NCBI RefSeq assembly: GCF_019636155.1
Contig: NZ_JAHBYB010000006.1
Coordinates: 62,001 to 126,000, forward strand
DNA length: 64,000 nt
Reading direction: 5' to 3'
Source: Brevundimonas sp.
Lineage (GTDB): Bacteria; Pseudomonadota; Alphaproteobacteria; Caulobacterales; Caulobacteraceae
Each line of letters opens with the position of its first letter. Positions within the stretch are counted from its first letter, which is position 1. Below the pieces are notes generated by a model that worked only from the letters and a program-made list of their open reading frames with translations, searched no databases and had not been told where the DNA came from. This document shows, piece by piece, positions 15,518 to 23,736 of this stretch. The translations under genes were made by a program, and so were the position numbers.

Positions 15518-15603
15518 GGCTGTTTCCTGATCAGCGCTTGTTGTTGTCCGCTTATCGGGACGTGACGCGCGGGCGGTCAAGGCTTATCCCTGAGGCCAAG
15601 CCC

Positions 15604-16413
15604 ATGACCGACGCCGTTCCCGACCCCCGCGCGCTGGAAAGCCTGCTCGCCTTCTGGCGCGATGGGGGGGTCGATGCCTGTTATGGCGACGCCCCGGTGG
15701 ACCACACTCACATCAAGCCGACGCCGGCGCTGAAGGCGGTGGCCCGGGCGACCGCCGCCGTAGCCGCCCCCGCGGCCATGGACGGGGGCGAAGCCGTGGC
15801 CGAGGCGCGACGGCTGGCGGCCGGGGCGGCGACACTGCAGGACCTGGCCGGGGCTGTCGCGGCCTTCGAGGGATGCCCGCTGCGGGGCATGGGCGCGACC
15901 CAGGCCGTCTTCGGGCGCGGCGATCCGAACGCCCCCGTCCTGGTGATCGGCGAGGGTCCGGGCGGTGAAGAGGATCGCGCGGGCCAGCCCTTCGTCGGCA
16001 AGGCGGGCCAGTTGCTGGATCGGATGCTGGCGGCGGCGGGCCTGACCGGAAAGGTCTTCATCACCAACACCGTCTTCTGGCGGCCGCCCGGCAACCGCAC
16101 CCCGACGCCGCAGGAACAGGCCGTCTGCGCGCCGTTCGTGGAGCGGGTCTTCGCCATACTGAAGCCCAGGGCGGTGCTGCTGCTGGGCGCGGCGGCGACC
16201 AAATCCATCCTCCAGACCGAGGAAGGCATCATGCGGACGCGCGGACAATGGCGCGAATGGCGGCTGAACGAGGGGGATGTCTCGGCCCCCGTCATGCCGA
16301 CCCTGCACCCGGCCTTCCTGCTGCGTCAGCCCCTGGCCAAGCGCCAGGCCTGGGCGGACATCTTGTCGCTGGCGGCCCGTCTGGAGACGGCCGAGGTTGA
16401 GATCAAAGGTTAA
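15604..16413 (+). CDS. Family-4-like uracil-DNA glycosylase with an incomplete Fe-S ligand set
   Basis: A 269-residue base-excision repair enzyme. The family-4 signatures are clear: VLVIGEGPGGEEDRAGQPF (motif 1), FVGKAGQLLDRML, the NTVFWRPPGNRTPTPQE stretch, and the C-terminal PTLHPAFLLRQPLAKR. Classical family-4 enzymes bind a 4Fe-4S cluster through four cysteines. Here only two align: Cys91 (GCPLRG) and Cys175 (AVCAPF); the first CxxC position is Phe88 and the ligand in the usual KCRPP is Trp159. The cluster is therefore probably absent or altered. The N-terminal 70 residues are an extra Ala-rich region. It is transcribed divergently from the ETF-QO gene. Confidence 0.85.
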   Translation: MTDAVPDPRALESLLAFWRDGGVDACYGDAPVDHTHIKPTPALKAVARATAAVAAPAAMDGGEAVAEARRLAAGAATLQDLAGAVAAFEGCPLRGMGATQAVFGRGDPNAPVLVIGEGPGGEEDRAGQPFVGKAGQLLDRMLAAAGLTGKVFITNTVFWRPPGNRTPTPQEQAVCAPFVERVFAILKPRAVLLLGAAATKSILQTEEGIMRTRGQWREWRLNEGDVSAPVMPTLHPAFLLRQPLAKRQAWADILSLAARLETAEVEIKG

Positions 16414-16503
16414 TTCCGGCATCCTTCTTGCCTGACGACCGACGCCGAAGACCGCCCTTCCTGAATCGAGACGGGTAGGACGTGACCGAGGGGGCCGCCG
16501 CCT

Positions 16504-18153
16504 ATGACCGATTTCCGACGCGCCATCCTGGCGCCGGCGCTGGCGATTCTGCTGGCTGCGACCGCCGGGGCGGCGCGGGCCGATGACGACGGCCCGGCCG
16601 ACGGACGCCCGCGCGCCCTCTCCAGCGCCGACCGGCTCAGCTACACCACCGCCTTCGACGCCCTGCGGCGCGGTCAGCTGGATCTGGCCCGGGCCTCGGC
16701 GCGCCAGGCCCGCGACCGCATCCTGCTGGGCGAGGTGGAGTTCGAACGGCTGTTCCATCGCGACTACGCCGCCACCTATGACGAGCTGGCGGCCTGGCTG
16801 GATGAATACGCCGACCTGCCGATGGCGCCGCGCGCCTACGCCCTGGCGCTGCGACGCCGCCCCGACGGCGCGCCCGAGCCGCGCCGGCCGTCGCGTCTGA
16901 ACCTGCGCGGCTGGGACAGTGTGGCGACGCCCGTCGATCCGATGAAGGCGGCCCGCATCGCCCTGAACGCCGACGACCTGAGCGGCGCCTACGCCACGGG
17001 CGTCGAGATCGGCGACTGGTGGACGGCGGGCCTGGCGGCCTGGCGGCTGGGTCAGTTCAACGACGCCTATCTGGCCTTCGAACGGGTCGCCTCCGACCCG
17101 ACCGAGGACCCTTGGGTCCGCGCCGGGGCCGCCTACTGGACCGCCCGCGCCGCCGGCCAGAGCGGGCGTCAGGACCGGATCGTCGAACACCTGCATCTGG
17201 CCGCCCGCTGGCCCTCGACCTTCTATGGCCAGATCGCCCTGCGCCAGCTGGGCCGGGAGCCCGAGATCCTGAACCGCGGCCCGCGCCCCTATACGGCCGG
17301 CGCCGCGTCCGAGCCGACCCTGTTCCGCACCGCCTCCACGCCCGTCGATCCGACCGAGATGGCCGGGTTCATCGACCAGAACCTGGAAGCGCGCCGCACC
17401 CTGGCCCTGTTCGAGGTCGGCCGCCGGGCCGAGGCCGAGGAAGCCCTGCGGACCGGTCTGCGATCGGCCGCCGGCGACACGGCGCGGCGGATGTGGACGG
17501 CCATCGCCGAGGCCATCGACCCGCGCCCGGCCGGGACCGCCGACGCCCTGAAGATCGACGCCGACCGCTATCCGATGCCGGTGCTGGAGCCCGAGGGCGG
17601 CTTCACCGTCGAACAGGCCCTGATCTATGCGGTGGCGCGCAAGGAGACCGGCTTCAATCCCGACGCCCGCTCGGGCGCCGGCGCCTATGGGCTGATGCAG
17701 GTCATGCCCGGCACGGCGGCCGAACTGTCCGGCGACAGGGGCTTCGTGACCCAGCCCCAGCGGCTGCTGGAGCCCGCCGTCAACATGCGGCTGGGCCAGG
17801 CCTATCTGAACCGGATGCTGCAGCTGCCGGCGTTCCAGAACGACCTGCTGCGGACGGTCGCCTCCTATAACGCGGGACCGGGACCGATGCTGGCCGCCTT
17901 GCGGAAACTGGGGCCGGACCCCGATCCGCTGCTGCTGATCGAGATCATCGACGTGCCCCAGGCGCGCGACTATGTCGAAAAGGTCGTGGCCGCCTACTGG
18001 ATCTATCAGCGGCTTATGGGCCGGCCGCTGAACACCCTGGACGCCATCGTCGCGGGCCAGACCAACATCAGCATCGGCCTGGACTATGTCCCGCCCCCGC
18101 CGGCGCCGGTCATGGAGGCGGCGTCGCCCGCCACGGCCTCGGGCGCCAACTAG
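16504..18153 (+). CDS. Soluble lytic murein transglycosylase
   Basis: A periplasmic enzyme that cleaves the MurNAc-GlcNAc bond of peptidoglycan with formation of anhydro-muropeptides. The signal peptide is MTDFRRAILAPALAILLAAT. A long helical superhelix domain (about 30-350) precedes the SLT domain, where Glu381 in ARKETGFNPDA is the catalytic acid, followed by GAYGLMQVMPGTA and VASYNAGPG. 549 residues is shorter than E. coli Slt70 but usual for alphaproteobacteria. The last 15 residues are a Pro/Ala tail. The stop overlaps that of a tiny convergent gene. Confidence 0.93.
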   Translation: MTDFRRAILAPALAILLAATAGAARADDDGPADGRPRALSSADRLSYTTAFDALRRGQLDLARASARQARDRILLGEVEFERLFHRDYAATYDELAAWLDEYADLPMAPRAYALALRRRPDGAPEPRRPSRLNLRGWDSVATPVDPMKAARIALNADDLSGAYATGVEIGDWWTAGLAAWRLGQFNDAYLAFERVASDPTEDPWVRAGAAYWTARAAGQSGRQDRIVEHLHLAARWPSTFYGQIALRQLGREPEILNRGPRPYTAGAASEPTLFRTASTPVDPTEMAGFIDQNLEARRTLALFEVGRRAEAEEALRTGLRSAAGDTARRMWTAIAEAIDPRPAGTADALKIDADRYPMPVLEPEGGFTVEQALIYAVARKETGFNPDARSGAGAYGLMQVMPGTAAELSGDRGFVTQPQRLLEPAVNMRLGQAYLNRMLQLPAFQNDLLRTVASYNAGPGPMLAALRKLGPDPDPLLLIEIIDVPQARDYVEKVVAAYWIYQRLMGRPLNTLDAIVAGQTNISIGLDYVPPPPAPVMEAASPATASGAN

Positions 18154-18266
18154 AACAGGCTGGCCGCCAGGATCGCGGTCAGGCAGCCGCCGATCAGCAG
18201 CGCCAGGGCCATGCCGGCCAGGGGCGACAGGGGACGGACGGCGGGATCGATCGGTTCGGGCATCAT
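18150..18266 (-). CDS. 38-residue single-span membrane protein
   Basis: A very short reading frame on the minus strand. It begins with two adjacent ATGs five bases after GGAG and encodes a short polar Pro-rich head (MMPEPIDPAVRPLSPL) followed by one hydrophobic helix (AGMALALLIGGCLTAILAAS) ending LF. The stop shares bases with the transglycosylase stop. The layout resembles small inner-membrane accessory proteins, but I recognise no family. Evidence is the Shine-Dalgarno, the coherent transmembrane segment and the absence of any other content in the gap. Confidence 0.5.
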   Translation of the reverse strand: MMPEPIDPAVRPLSPLAGMALALLIGGCLTAILAASLF

Positions 18267-18341
18267 GCCGCTCCAACGGCCGTTCTGGCCGAATGGATGC
18301 ACGATAACGCGGGTCTCTTAACGTCCGGTCAGCGGGTCCGG

Positions 18342-19004
18342 TTAATCGGCGGCCAGATCGGCCGTCGCCAGGGCTGTCCATTCCAGGAACAGGGGATCGT
18401 TCAGCAGGGCGTCGCGATAGGTGGCCGCGGTCCCATCGACGTCGCCATGAGCCGCCAGATCGACCTGGAAATGCCGCATCCGCGCGGCGACCGGGGTGAA
18501 GAAGGCGTCGGCGATCGACCAGCCGCCGAACATATAGGGGCCGCCGGCCCCGAAGCGCCCACGCATGTCCCGCCACAGCTCGACCATCCGGCCCAGGTCC
18601 GCGTCCAGGGCCGGATCGGCCGGGATTTCGGCGCGCGCCTCGCCGATCATCGGATGGTCCGGCCCCATCCCCATCAGATTGCGCAGGGCGCCGAAGGCCG
18701 AGTGCATCTCGCACACCGCGCTGCGGGCCAGCCAGCGGGCCTTGGGCTCGGCGGGCCAAAGCCCCGCATCAGGCCAGCGCTCGGCGCACCAGACGGCGAT
18801 GGACAGGGAATCCCAGATCACCTCTCCCTCCACCAGCAGGGCCGGAACCTTGCCGTTGGGCGAGACCTTGCGGATTTCGTCGAAGGTGTCGGGCCGGTTC
18901 AGCCGGACGATCTGGGTCTCGAACGCCGCGCCGCAACGCTTCAGCACCAGCCACGGCCGCAGGGACCAGGTCGAATAGGCGGGATCGCCGATCAGCAGCT
19001 TCAT
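18342..19004 (-). CDS. Glutathione S-transferase family protein
   Basis: 220 residues from an ATG preceded by GGAG; a longer upstream frame has no family support. The N-terminal thioredoxin-like half reads MKLLIGDPAYSTWSLRPWL, KVSPNGKVPALLVEG (with the cis-Pro) and DSLSIAVWCAER (glutathione gamma-glutamyl contact). The C-terminal half is all helical with GGWSIADAFFTPV. The family conjugates or reduces electrophiles with glutathione in the cytoplasm; the substrate cannot be told. It is divergent from purB with about 106 bases between the starts. Confidence 0.9.
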   Translation of the reverse strand: MKLLIGDPAYSTWSLRPWLVLKRCGAAFETQIVRLNRPDTFDEIRKVSPNGKVPALLVEGEVIWDSLSIAVWCAERWPDAGLWPAEPKARWLARSAVCEMHSAFGALRNLMGMGPDHPMIGEARAEIPADPALDADLGRMVELWRDMRGRFGAGGPYMFGGWSIADAFFTPVAARMRHFQVDLAAHGDVDGTAATYRDALLNDPLFLEWTALATADLAAD

Positions 19005-19110
19005 GGCCGAATCTCCGAGCTTTGACGTTGGGCCGTTCCTGCCCGGCGCGCGCGACCCCGGCAAGCCGCCGCCTTGACTCCGCCGGCCGCCCGACCGACA
19101 CCCCGCGCCC

Positions 19111-20412
19111 ATGATCAGCCGCTATTCCCGCCCCGAAGCCGTCGCCATCTGGTCGCAGGAGACCAAATATCGGATCTGGTTCGAGATCGAGGCCCATGCG
19201 GCGACCAAGATGGCCGAGCTGGGCGTCATCCCGGTCGAATCCGCCGACGCCATCTGGGCCAAGGGCAAGGACGCGGTGTTCGACGCCGACCGCATCGACG
19301 AGATCGAACGCACGACCAAGCACGACGTCATCGCCTTCCTGACCCATGTGTCGGAAATCGTGGGTGACGAGGCCCGCTTCCTGCACCAGGGGATGACCTC
19401 CTCGGACGTGCTGGACACCTGTTTCGCGGTGCAGCTGGCGCGGTCCACCGACCTGCTGCTGGGCGGCGTCGACCGGGTTCTGGCGGCGCTGGAGACCCGG
19501 GCGAAGGAGCACAAATACACCGTCACCGTGGGCCGCAGCCACGGCATCCACGCCGAGCCGGTGACCTTCGGCCTGAAGCTGGCCGGTTATCATGCCGAGT
19601 TCCAGCGCGCGCGTCGCCGCCTAGTCACGGCGCGCGAGGAGATCGCCACCTGCGCCATCTCGGGCGCGGTCGGCACCTTCGCCAATGTCGATCCGGCGGT
19701 CGAAGCCTATGTGGCCGACCAGATGGGCCTGAGCGTCGAGCCCGTCTCGACCCAGGTGATCCCGCGCGACCGCCACGCGGCCTATTTCGCCGCCCTGGGC
19801 GTGGTGGCCAGCTCGATCGAGCGCCTGGCCACCGAAATGCGCCACCTGCAGCGCACCGAGGTGCTGGAGGCCGAGGAATTCTTCGACAAGGGTCAGAAGG
19901 GCAGTTCGGCCATGCCCCACAAGCGCAACCCGATCCTGACCGAGAACCTGACCGGCCTGGCGCGGCTGGTCCGTTCCGCCGTGACCCCGGCCATGGAAAA
20001 CGTCGCCCTGTGGCACGAGCGGGACATCAGCCATTCCTCGGTCGAGCGCGGCATCGGGCCGGACGCCACCATCCACCTGGACTTCGCCCTGCATAGGCTG
20101 GCGGGCGTGATCGAGCGGCTGAACATCTATCCCGAGAACATGCAGAAGAACCTGGATCGCCTGGGCGGCCTGGTCTTCTCGCAGCGGGTCATGCTGGCCC
20201 TGACCCAGGCCGGGATCAGCCGCGAGGACGCCTATGCGGCGGTCCAGGAGAACGCCATGAAGGTCTGGCGCGGCGAAGGCCGGTTCATCGACTTCCTGAA
20301 GGCCGACGCACGCGTCACCCTGGCCGACGCCGATCTGGAGGCACTGTTCGACCTCGGCTACCACACCAAACACGTGGACACGGTGTTCGACAGAGTGTTC
20401 GGCGCGGCGTGA
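19111..20412 (+). CDS. purB: Adenylosuccinate lyase
   Basis: PurB removes fumarate from SAICAR and from adenylosuccinate, acting twice in purine synthesis. 433 residues, usual for the short alphaproteobacterial/Bacillus type. The fumarase/aspartase signature loop SSAMPHKRNP is intact, as are TSSDVLDTCFAVQL and TVGRSHGIHAEPVTFG (catalytic His). The stop overlaps the GTG of the next gene. It is the first of six pur genes within 18 kb. Confidence 0.97.
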   Translation: MISRYSRPEAVAIWSQETKYRIWFEIEAHAATKMAELGVIPVESADAIWAKGKDAVFDADRIDEIERTTKHDVIAFLTHVSEIVGDEARFLHQGMTSSDVLDTCFAVQLARSTDLLLGGVDRVLAALETRAKEHKYTVTVGRSHGIHAEPVTFGLKLAGYHAEFQRARRRLVTAREEIATCAISGAVGTFANVDPAVEAYVADQMGLSVEPVSTQVIPRDRHAAYFAALGVVASSIERLATEMRHLQRTEVLEAEEFFDKGQKGSSAMPHKRNPILTENLTGLARLVRSAVTPAMENVALWHERDISHSSVERGIGPDATIHLDFALHRLAGVIERLNIYPENMQKNLDRLGGLVFSQRVMLALTQAGISREDAYAAVQENAMKVWRGEGRFIDFLKADARVTLADADLEALFDLGYHTKHVDTVFDRVFGAA

Positions 20413-20897
20413 CGCGCAAGACCCATTTTCCGCCGATTGTCGACGACCGGACCCGGGTCCTGATCCTGGGCAGCCTGCCGGGCGAGGCGTCGCTGAAGGC
20501 AGGGCGGTATTACGCCCATCCGCGCAACGGCTTCTGGCGGCTGACCGGCGCCGTGATCGGGCGGGACCTTCAGGCGATGGACTATGAGGCGCGGCTGGCG
20601 GCCTTGGGCGCGGCCGGGATCGGCCTGTGGGACGTCGTCGCCTCGGCCGAGCGGGCCGGAAGCCTGGACGCCGCCATCCGGTCGCCCCAGGCCGCGGACC
20701 TGCGGGCCCTGGTCGCGGGCCTGCCCGGCCTGCGCGCGGCGGCCTTCAACGGCGGGGCGGCGGCGCGGCTGGGGATGAGGCAGTTGGCCGGGGCCGCGAT
20801 ACCCCTTCTGGCCCTGCCGTCGTCCAGCCCGGCCCACGCCCGTCCGTTCGCCGGAAAATTGGAAGGTTGGAGCGTGCTGAAACCGTTTCTGGACTGA
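20409..20897 (+). CDS. DNA-deoxyinosine glycosylase (hypoxanthine-DNA glycosylase family)
   Basis: 162 residues of the uracil-glycosylase superfamily branch that removes hypoxanthine (deaminated adenine) from DNA. The signature region reads VLILGSLPGEASLKAGRYYA then HPRNGFWRL; the C-terminal motif is PLLALPSSSPAHARPF. The GTG start overlaps the purB stop (GTGA). Coupling with purB is notable because an imbalance in the late purine steps raises dITP and so hypoxanthine in DNA, but a functional link is inference. Confidence 0.88.
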   Translation: MTRKTHFPPIVDDRTRVLILGSLPGEASLKAGRYYAHPRNGFWRLTGAVIGRDLQAMDYEARLAALGAAGIGLWDVVASAERAGSLDAAIRSPQAADLRALVAGLPGLRAAAFNGGAAARLGMRQLAGAAIPLLALPSSSPAHARPFAGKLEGWSVLKPFLD

Positions 20898-21005
20898 GGG
20901 CGCGCGATTCTACGATCGGGCGGGAACCGCCGCGCCCGAGCGCCGTTATCGGATCGCGCACGACGCAGTACCGGACGCGATGATTCCCCCGTCCGTCCGA
21001 TGAAG

Positions 21006-21043
21006 GAAGGGCCGCGCCACCCCCCGGGCGCGGCCCTTTTTTG
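21006..21043. terminator. Intrinsic terminator after the purB-glycosylase operon
   Basis: The stem AGGGCCGCGCC / GGCGCGGCCCT (one small mismatch region in the loop) is followed by seven T on the plus strand and flanked by AAGG on the other side, so it can also serve the convergent DUF1476 gene. The preceding 100 bases hold nothing recognisable. Confidence 0.8.
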
Positions 21044-21058
21044 CTTTCAGCGGCGCGA

Positions 21059-21382
21059 TTATTCGCCGGCGCGGATCTGGTCGCGGGCGATGGAAGCCAG
21101 TTCGTCCATCTTGGAGCGGATTTCGCCTTCGGACAGGGTCAGACCCGCGCCCTTGAAGTCGCCGGCCACCTTGCGGAACACATCTTCCTCGCCCGGCTGT
21201 TCGAAATCGGCGCGCACCACCGCCGAGGCGTATTGTTCGGCGCTGTCGGCGTTCAGGCCCATCTTTTCGGCCGCCCACAGGCCCAGCAGCTTGTTCCGGC
21301 GCGCCACCGCCTTGAACTCCTGTTCCTGATCCAGCGCGAACTTGGACTCGAAGCCCTTTTCCCGTTCGTCGAAGGTCGTCAT
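21059..21382 (-). CDS. DUF1476 protein (alphaproteobacterial F1-ATPase zeta-type inhibitor)
   Basis: 107 residues beginning MTTFDEREKGFESKFALDQE, the conserved N-terminus of the DUF1476 family, in which a member from Paracoccus was characterised as the zeta subunit that blocks ATP hydrolysis by F1FO-ATPase. The rest is a four-helix protein (VARRNKLLGLWAAEKMG, AVVRADFEQPGEEDVFRKVA). The start is chosen by this family N-terminus over a GTG six codons upstream. It is divergent from purC with 247 bases between them, which hold the purC promoter and a GATTC (GANTC methylation) site but nothing else clear. Confidence 0.9.
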   Translation of the reverse strand: MTTFDEREKGFESKFALDQEQEFKAVARRNKLLGLWAAEKMGLNADSAEQYASAVVRADFEQPGEEDVFRKVAGDFKGAGLTLSEGEIRSKMDELASIARDQIRAGE

Positions 21383-21628
21383 AGGCGTCAGAAGCTCCAC
21401 TGGCGGGACCGGTCCCGTTTCGCGCCGTCTATAGCCCGAAGGCGGATGAACGCAACCTGACTTCCGCGCCGCTCCACAGGCGCGGGCGTTTGTGTCGCGC
21501 CCTCGCTTCCGCTAAAGGAGGCGGCGAACACTCCTCCGCCCGACCGATTCCGAAATCGCGCCGTCAGGACTTCGCTCCGGCCGCGCGTTTTTTGTTTTCC
21601 GGCAGGCCAGGCCCGAACGGGACCGACC

Positions 21629-22387
21629 ATGAACGTCAAGCGCAAGAAGCTCTACGAGGGCAAGGCCAAGATCCTGTATGAGGGACCCGAGCCTGGCACC
21701 CTGATCCAGTATTTCAAGGACGACGCCACCGCCTTCAACGCCCAGAAGAAGGCGACGCTGGAGGGCAAGGGCGTCATCAACAACCAGATCAGCGAATTCA
21801 TCATGTCGCGCCTGAACGGCATCGGCGTGACCAACCATTTCATCAAGCGGCTGAACCTGCGCGAGCAGCTGATCCGCGAGGTCGAGATCATCCCTCTGGA
21901 GGTAGTCTGCCGCAACGTGGTGGCCGGTTCGATGAGCCAGCGGCTGGGCATCGAGGAGGGCACGCCCCTGCCCCGCTCGATCATCGAATTCTACTACAAG
22001 AAGGACGAGCTCAACGACCCGATGGTCACCGAGGAGCACATCACGGCCTTCAACTGGGCCACGACCCAGGAGCTGGACGACATCCTGGCCATGACGGTGC
22101 GAGTCAACGACTACCTGTCCGGCCTGTTCGCCGGGGTCGGCATCACCCTGGTGGACTTCAAGATCGAGTTCGGCCGCATCTGGGAGAACGACTACAGCCG
22201 CGTCATCCTGGCCGATGAGATCAGCCCCGACTCCTGCCGCCTGTGGGACATCAACACCGGCGAGAAGCTGGACAAGGACCGCTTCCGCCGCGACCTGGGC
22301 GACGTGATCGAAAGCTATACCGAGGTGGCGCGTCGCCTGGGCATCATGAAGGGCATGCCGACGGTGATTCAGGGGGGACTGCACTGA
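21629..22387 (+). CDS. purC: Phosphoribosylaminoimidazole-succinocarboxamide synthase
   Basis: SAICAR synthetase joins aspartate to CAIR with ATP. 252 residues, normal. The N-terminal [17 protein letters not shown], the central [17 protein letters not shown] and the [10 protein letters not shown] and [12 protein letters not shown] blocks are all family-typical. The stop overlaps the next ATG (TGATG), beginning a run of coupled genes that normally would go straight on to purS but here passes through a VapX/VapD pair. Confidence 0.97.
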   Translation: MNVKRKKLYEGKAKILYEGPEPGTLIQYFKDDATAFNAQKKATLEGKGVINNQISEFIMSRLNGIGVTNHFIKRLNLREQLIREVEIIPLEVVCRNVVAGSMSQRLGIEEGTPLPRSIIEFYYKKDELNDPMVTEEHITAFNWATTQELDDILAMTVRVNDYLSGLFAGVGITLVDFKIEFGRIWENDYSRVILADEISPDSCRLWDINTGEKLDKDRFRRDLGDVIESYTEVARRLGIMKGMPTVIQGGLH

Positions 22388-22578
22388 TGGCCAGCGTCCG
22401 GGAACAGGGACGTGCGTTTGCAGCGGCGCCGGCTATTCGTTTTCGGCGCTTCGGGCTCGACGGACCGGTCTACGAAGTGGAGCGGATTGAAGGGGCGCTC
22501 GCGTTTATCCGTGTGATCGAAAGCGGAGAAACGCTGGAATATCCCGTGGATCGCCTCGAACAGGATCCGGCCGCCTGA
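22387..22578 (+). CDS. VapX-like (DUF5397-type) antitoxin
   Basis: 63 residues, start overlapping the purC stop and stop overlapping the vapD start (both TGATG). It reads IRFRRFGLDGPVYEVERIEG, then IRVIESGETLEYPVDRLEQD, the pattern of the short all-beta proteins encoded just upstream of vapD (VapX in Haemophilus; it also resembles what I recall of DUF5397). Its expected role is to bind and neutralise VapD. Codon use differs from the pur genes around it, with many third-position A/T codons (ATT, TTT, AAA, GGA), which suggests acquisition from elsewhere. Confidence 0.7.
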   Translation: MASVREQGRAFAAAPAIRFRRFGLDGPVYEVERIEGALAFIRVIESGETLEYPVDRLEQDPAA

Positions 22579-22862
22579 TGTTCGCGATCGCGTTCGACCT
22601 CGTGGTGGCGGACACGGCGGCCGTCCATCCCAAAGGCGTCACCCAGGCCTATTCCGATATCGGCGCGACCCTGTCTCGATACGGCTTCCGGCGCATCCAG
22701 GGCAGCGTCTATGTGGTCGAAAATGAAGACCTCGCCAATCTGCTCCAAGCCATGAACGCCCTGCGCGCACTGGTCTGGTTTCCACAATGCGTTCGGGACA
22801 TCCGGGCTTTCCGTATCGAACAGTGGTCTGACTTTACAGATTTCATGAAAGGCAACGCATGA
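22578..22862 (+). CDS. vapD: VapD ribonuclease toxin (Cas2-like fold)
   Basis: 94 residues. It starts MFAIAFDLVV and carries IGATLSRYGFRRIQGSVYVV and VRDIRAFRIEQWSDFTDF, matching VapD proteins of Helicobacter and Haemophilus nearly position by position. VapD is a purine-specific mRNA endoribonuclease with a ferredoxin-like fold related to Cas2, acting in the cytoplasm. The stop overlaps the purS ATG (ATGA), so the toxin is translated as part of the purine operon. The N-terminal Asp of AFD, expected at the active site, is present. No cas genes or CRISPR repeats lie nearby. Confidence 0.9.
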   Translation: MFAIAFDLVVADTAAVHPKGVTQAYSDIGATLSRYGFRRIQGSVYVVENEDLANLLQAMNALRALVWFPQCVRDIRAFRIEQWSDFTDFMKGNA

Positions 22863-23089
22863 AGATCCGTGTCCACGTCTTCCTGAAACCCGGCGTGCTG
22901 GACGTTCAGGGCAAGGCGGTCGAGGGCGCCCTGAACGGCCTGGGCTGGACCGGCGCGTCGAACGTGCGCGTCGGCAAGCTGATCGAGTTCGACTACGCCG
23001 GCGATGACGTCGAGGCCGAGGTCAAGCGCATGTGCGACACCCTCCTGTCCAACACGGTGATCGAATCCTACCGGATCGAGGTCGCGTGA
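22859..23089 (+). CDS. purS: Phosphoribosylformylglycinamidine synthase subunit PurS
   Basis: The 76-residue small subunit of the three-part FGAM synthase (PurS, PurQ, small PurL). MKIRVHVFLKPGVLDVQGKA and the C-terminal LLSNTVIESYRIEV are family-typical. PurS bridges PurL and PurQ and helps channel ammonia. Its ATG overlaps the vapD stop and its TGA overlaps the GTG of the following small gene. Confidence 0.95.
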   Translation: MKIRVHVFLKPGVLDVQGKAVEGALNGLGWTGASNVRVGKLIEFDYAGDDVEAEVKRMCDTLLSNTVIESYRIEVA

Positions 23090-23217
23090 GTCGGATCGGC
23101 AAGGGGCTGCTGGCGGTCTTCATCCTGATCGGCTGCCTGATCTTCGCCTCGGCCCTGTTCGGCGGACTGATGGACGACCGGGCCTTCACTCCCGCGGCCA
23201 AGGAAGCGGCTCACTGA
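23086..23217 (+). CDS. 43-residue single-span membrane protein
   Basis: Starts with a GTG that overlaps the purS stop (GTGA). The sequence is MSRIGKGLLAVFILIGCLIF ASALFG followed by a short charged tail with DDRAFTPAAKEAAH, so one transmembrane helix with a basic N-terminus and a 20-residue tail. I recognise no family. The overlap with purS and coherent topology support a real gene; role unknown. Confidence 0.6.
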   Translation: MSRIGKGLLAVFILIGCLIFASALFGGLMDDRAFTPAAKEAAH

Positions 23218-23267
23218 GGCGATTCGTGCGTTAGGATGGGTCAACCGTCCCCGCACAGGAGCGCGCC

Positions 23268-23732
23268 ATGACCTTCACCCTGACCTCGAACGACATCACC
23301 GACGGCGGCGTCCTGCCCGACGCCCAGGTCAAGGCCGGGGGCAATAGCTCGCCCCATCTGAAATGGTCCGGCGCGCCCGAGGGGACGAAGAGCTACGCCA
23401 TCACCTGCTACGACCCCGACGCGCCCACGGGATCGGGCTTCTGGCACTGGACCGTTGCCAACATCCCGGCGGACGTCGCCGAGATCCCCAGCGGCGGCCC
23501 GGTCCCGGCCGGCGCGGTCGAGGGTCGGACCGACTATGGGGAGCCTGGTTTCGGCGGCGCCGCCCCGCCCCCCGGCCACGGCCCGCACCGCTACATCTTC
23601 ACCGTTTTCGCCGTGGACGTGGAAAGGCTGGACGTCACGCCCGACAACTCCGGCGCCGTCTTCGGCTTCAACCTGCATTTCCACACCCTGGCCAAGGCGA
23701 CGATCACGGCCACCTACGAGAACCGGGGCTAA
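23268..23732 (+). CDS. YbhB/YbcL-type phosphatidylethanolamine-binding (PEBP) family protein
   Basis: 154 residues with the PEBP signatures PHLKWSGAPEGTKSYAITCY, DPDAP, FWHWTVANIPADV and GPHRYIFTVFAVDVERLDV. The bacterial family (also called Raf-kinase-inhibitor-like) has an anion-binding pocket formed by the DPDAP and GPHRY loops; its physiological role in bacteria is not settled. There is no signal peptide. It lies in the purS-purQ interval, oriented with the pur genes. Confidence 0.93.
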   Translation: MTFTLTSNDITDGGVLPDAQVKAGGNSSPHLKWSGAPEGTKSYAITCYDPDAPTGSGFWHWTVANIPADVAEIPSGGPVPAGAVEGRTDYGEPGFGGAAPPPGHGPHRYIFTVFAVDVERLDVTPDNSGAVFGFNLHFHTLAKATITATYENRG

Positions 23733-23736
23733 GGCC

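Noticed and set aside
15577-18759. A 1060-codon frame on the minus strand across the glycosylase and transglycosylase
   Set aside because: Only its first part coincides with out-of-frame GST sequence; the rest has no family features and opposes two well-supported genes.
22578-22862. Possible Cas2 and hence a CRISPR locus
   Set aside because: The protein matches VapD rather than Cas2, and no direct-repeat/spacer array or other cas gene is present in the window.
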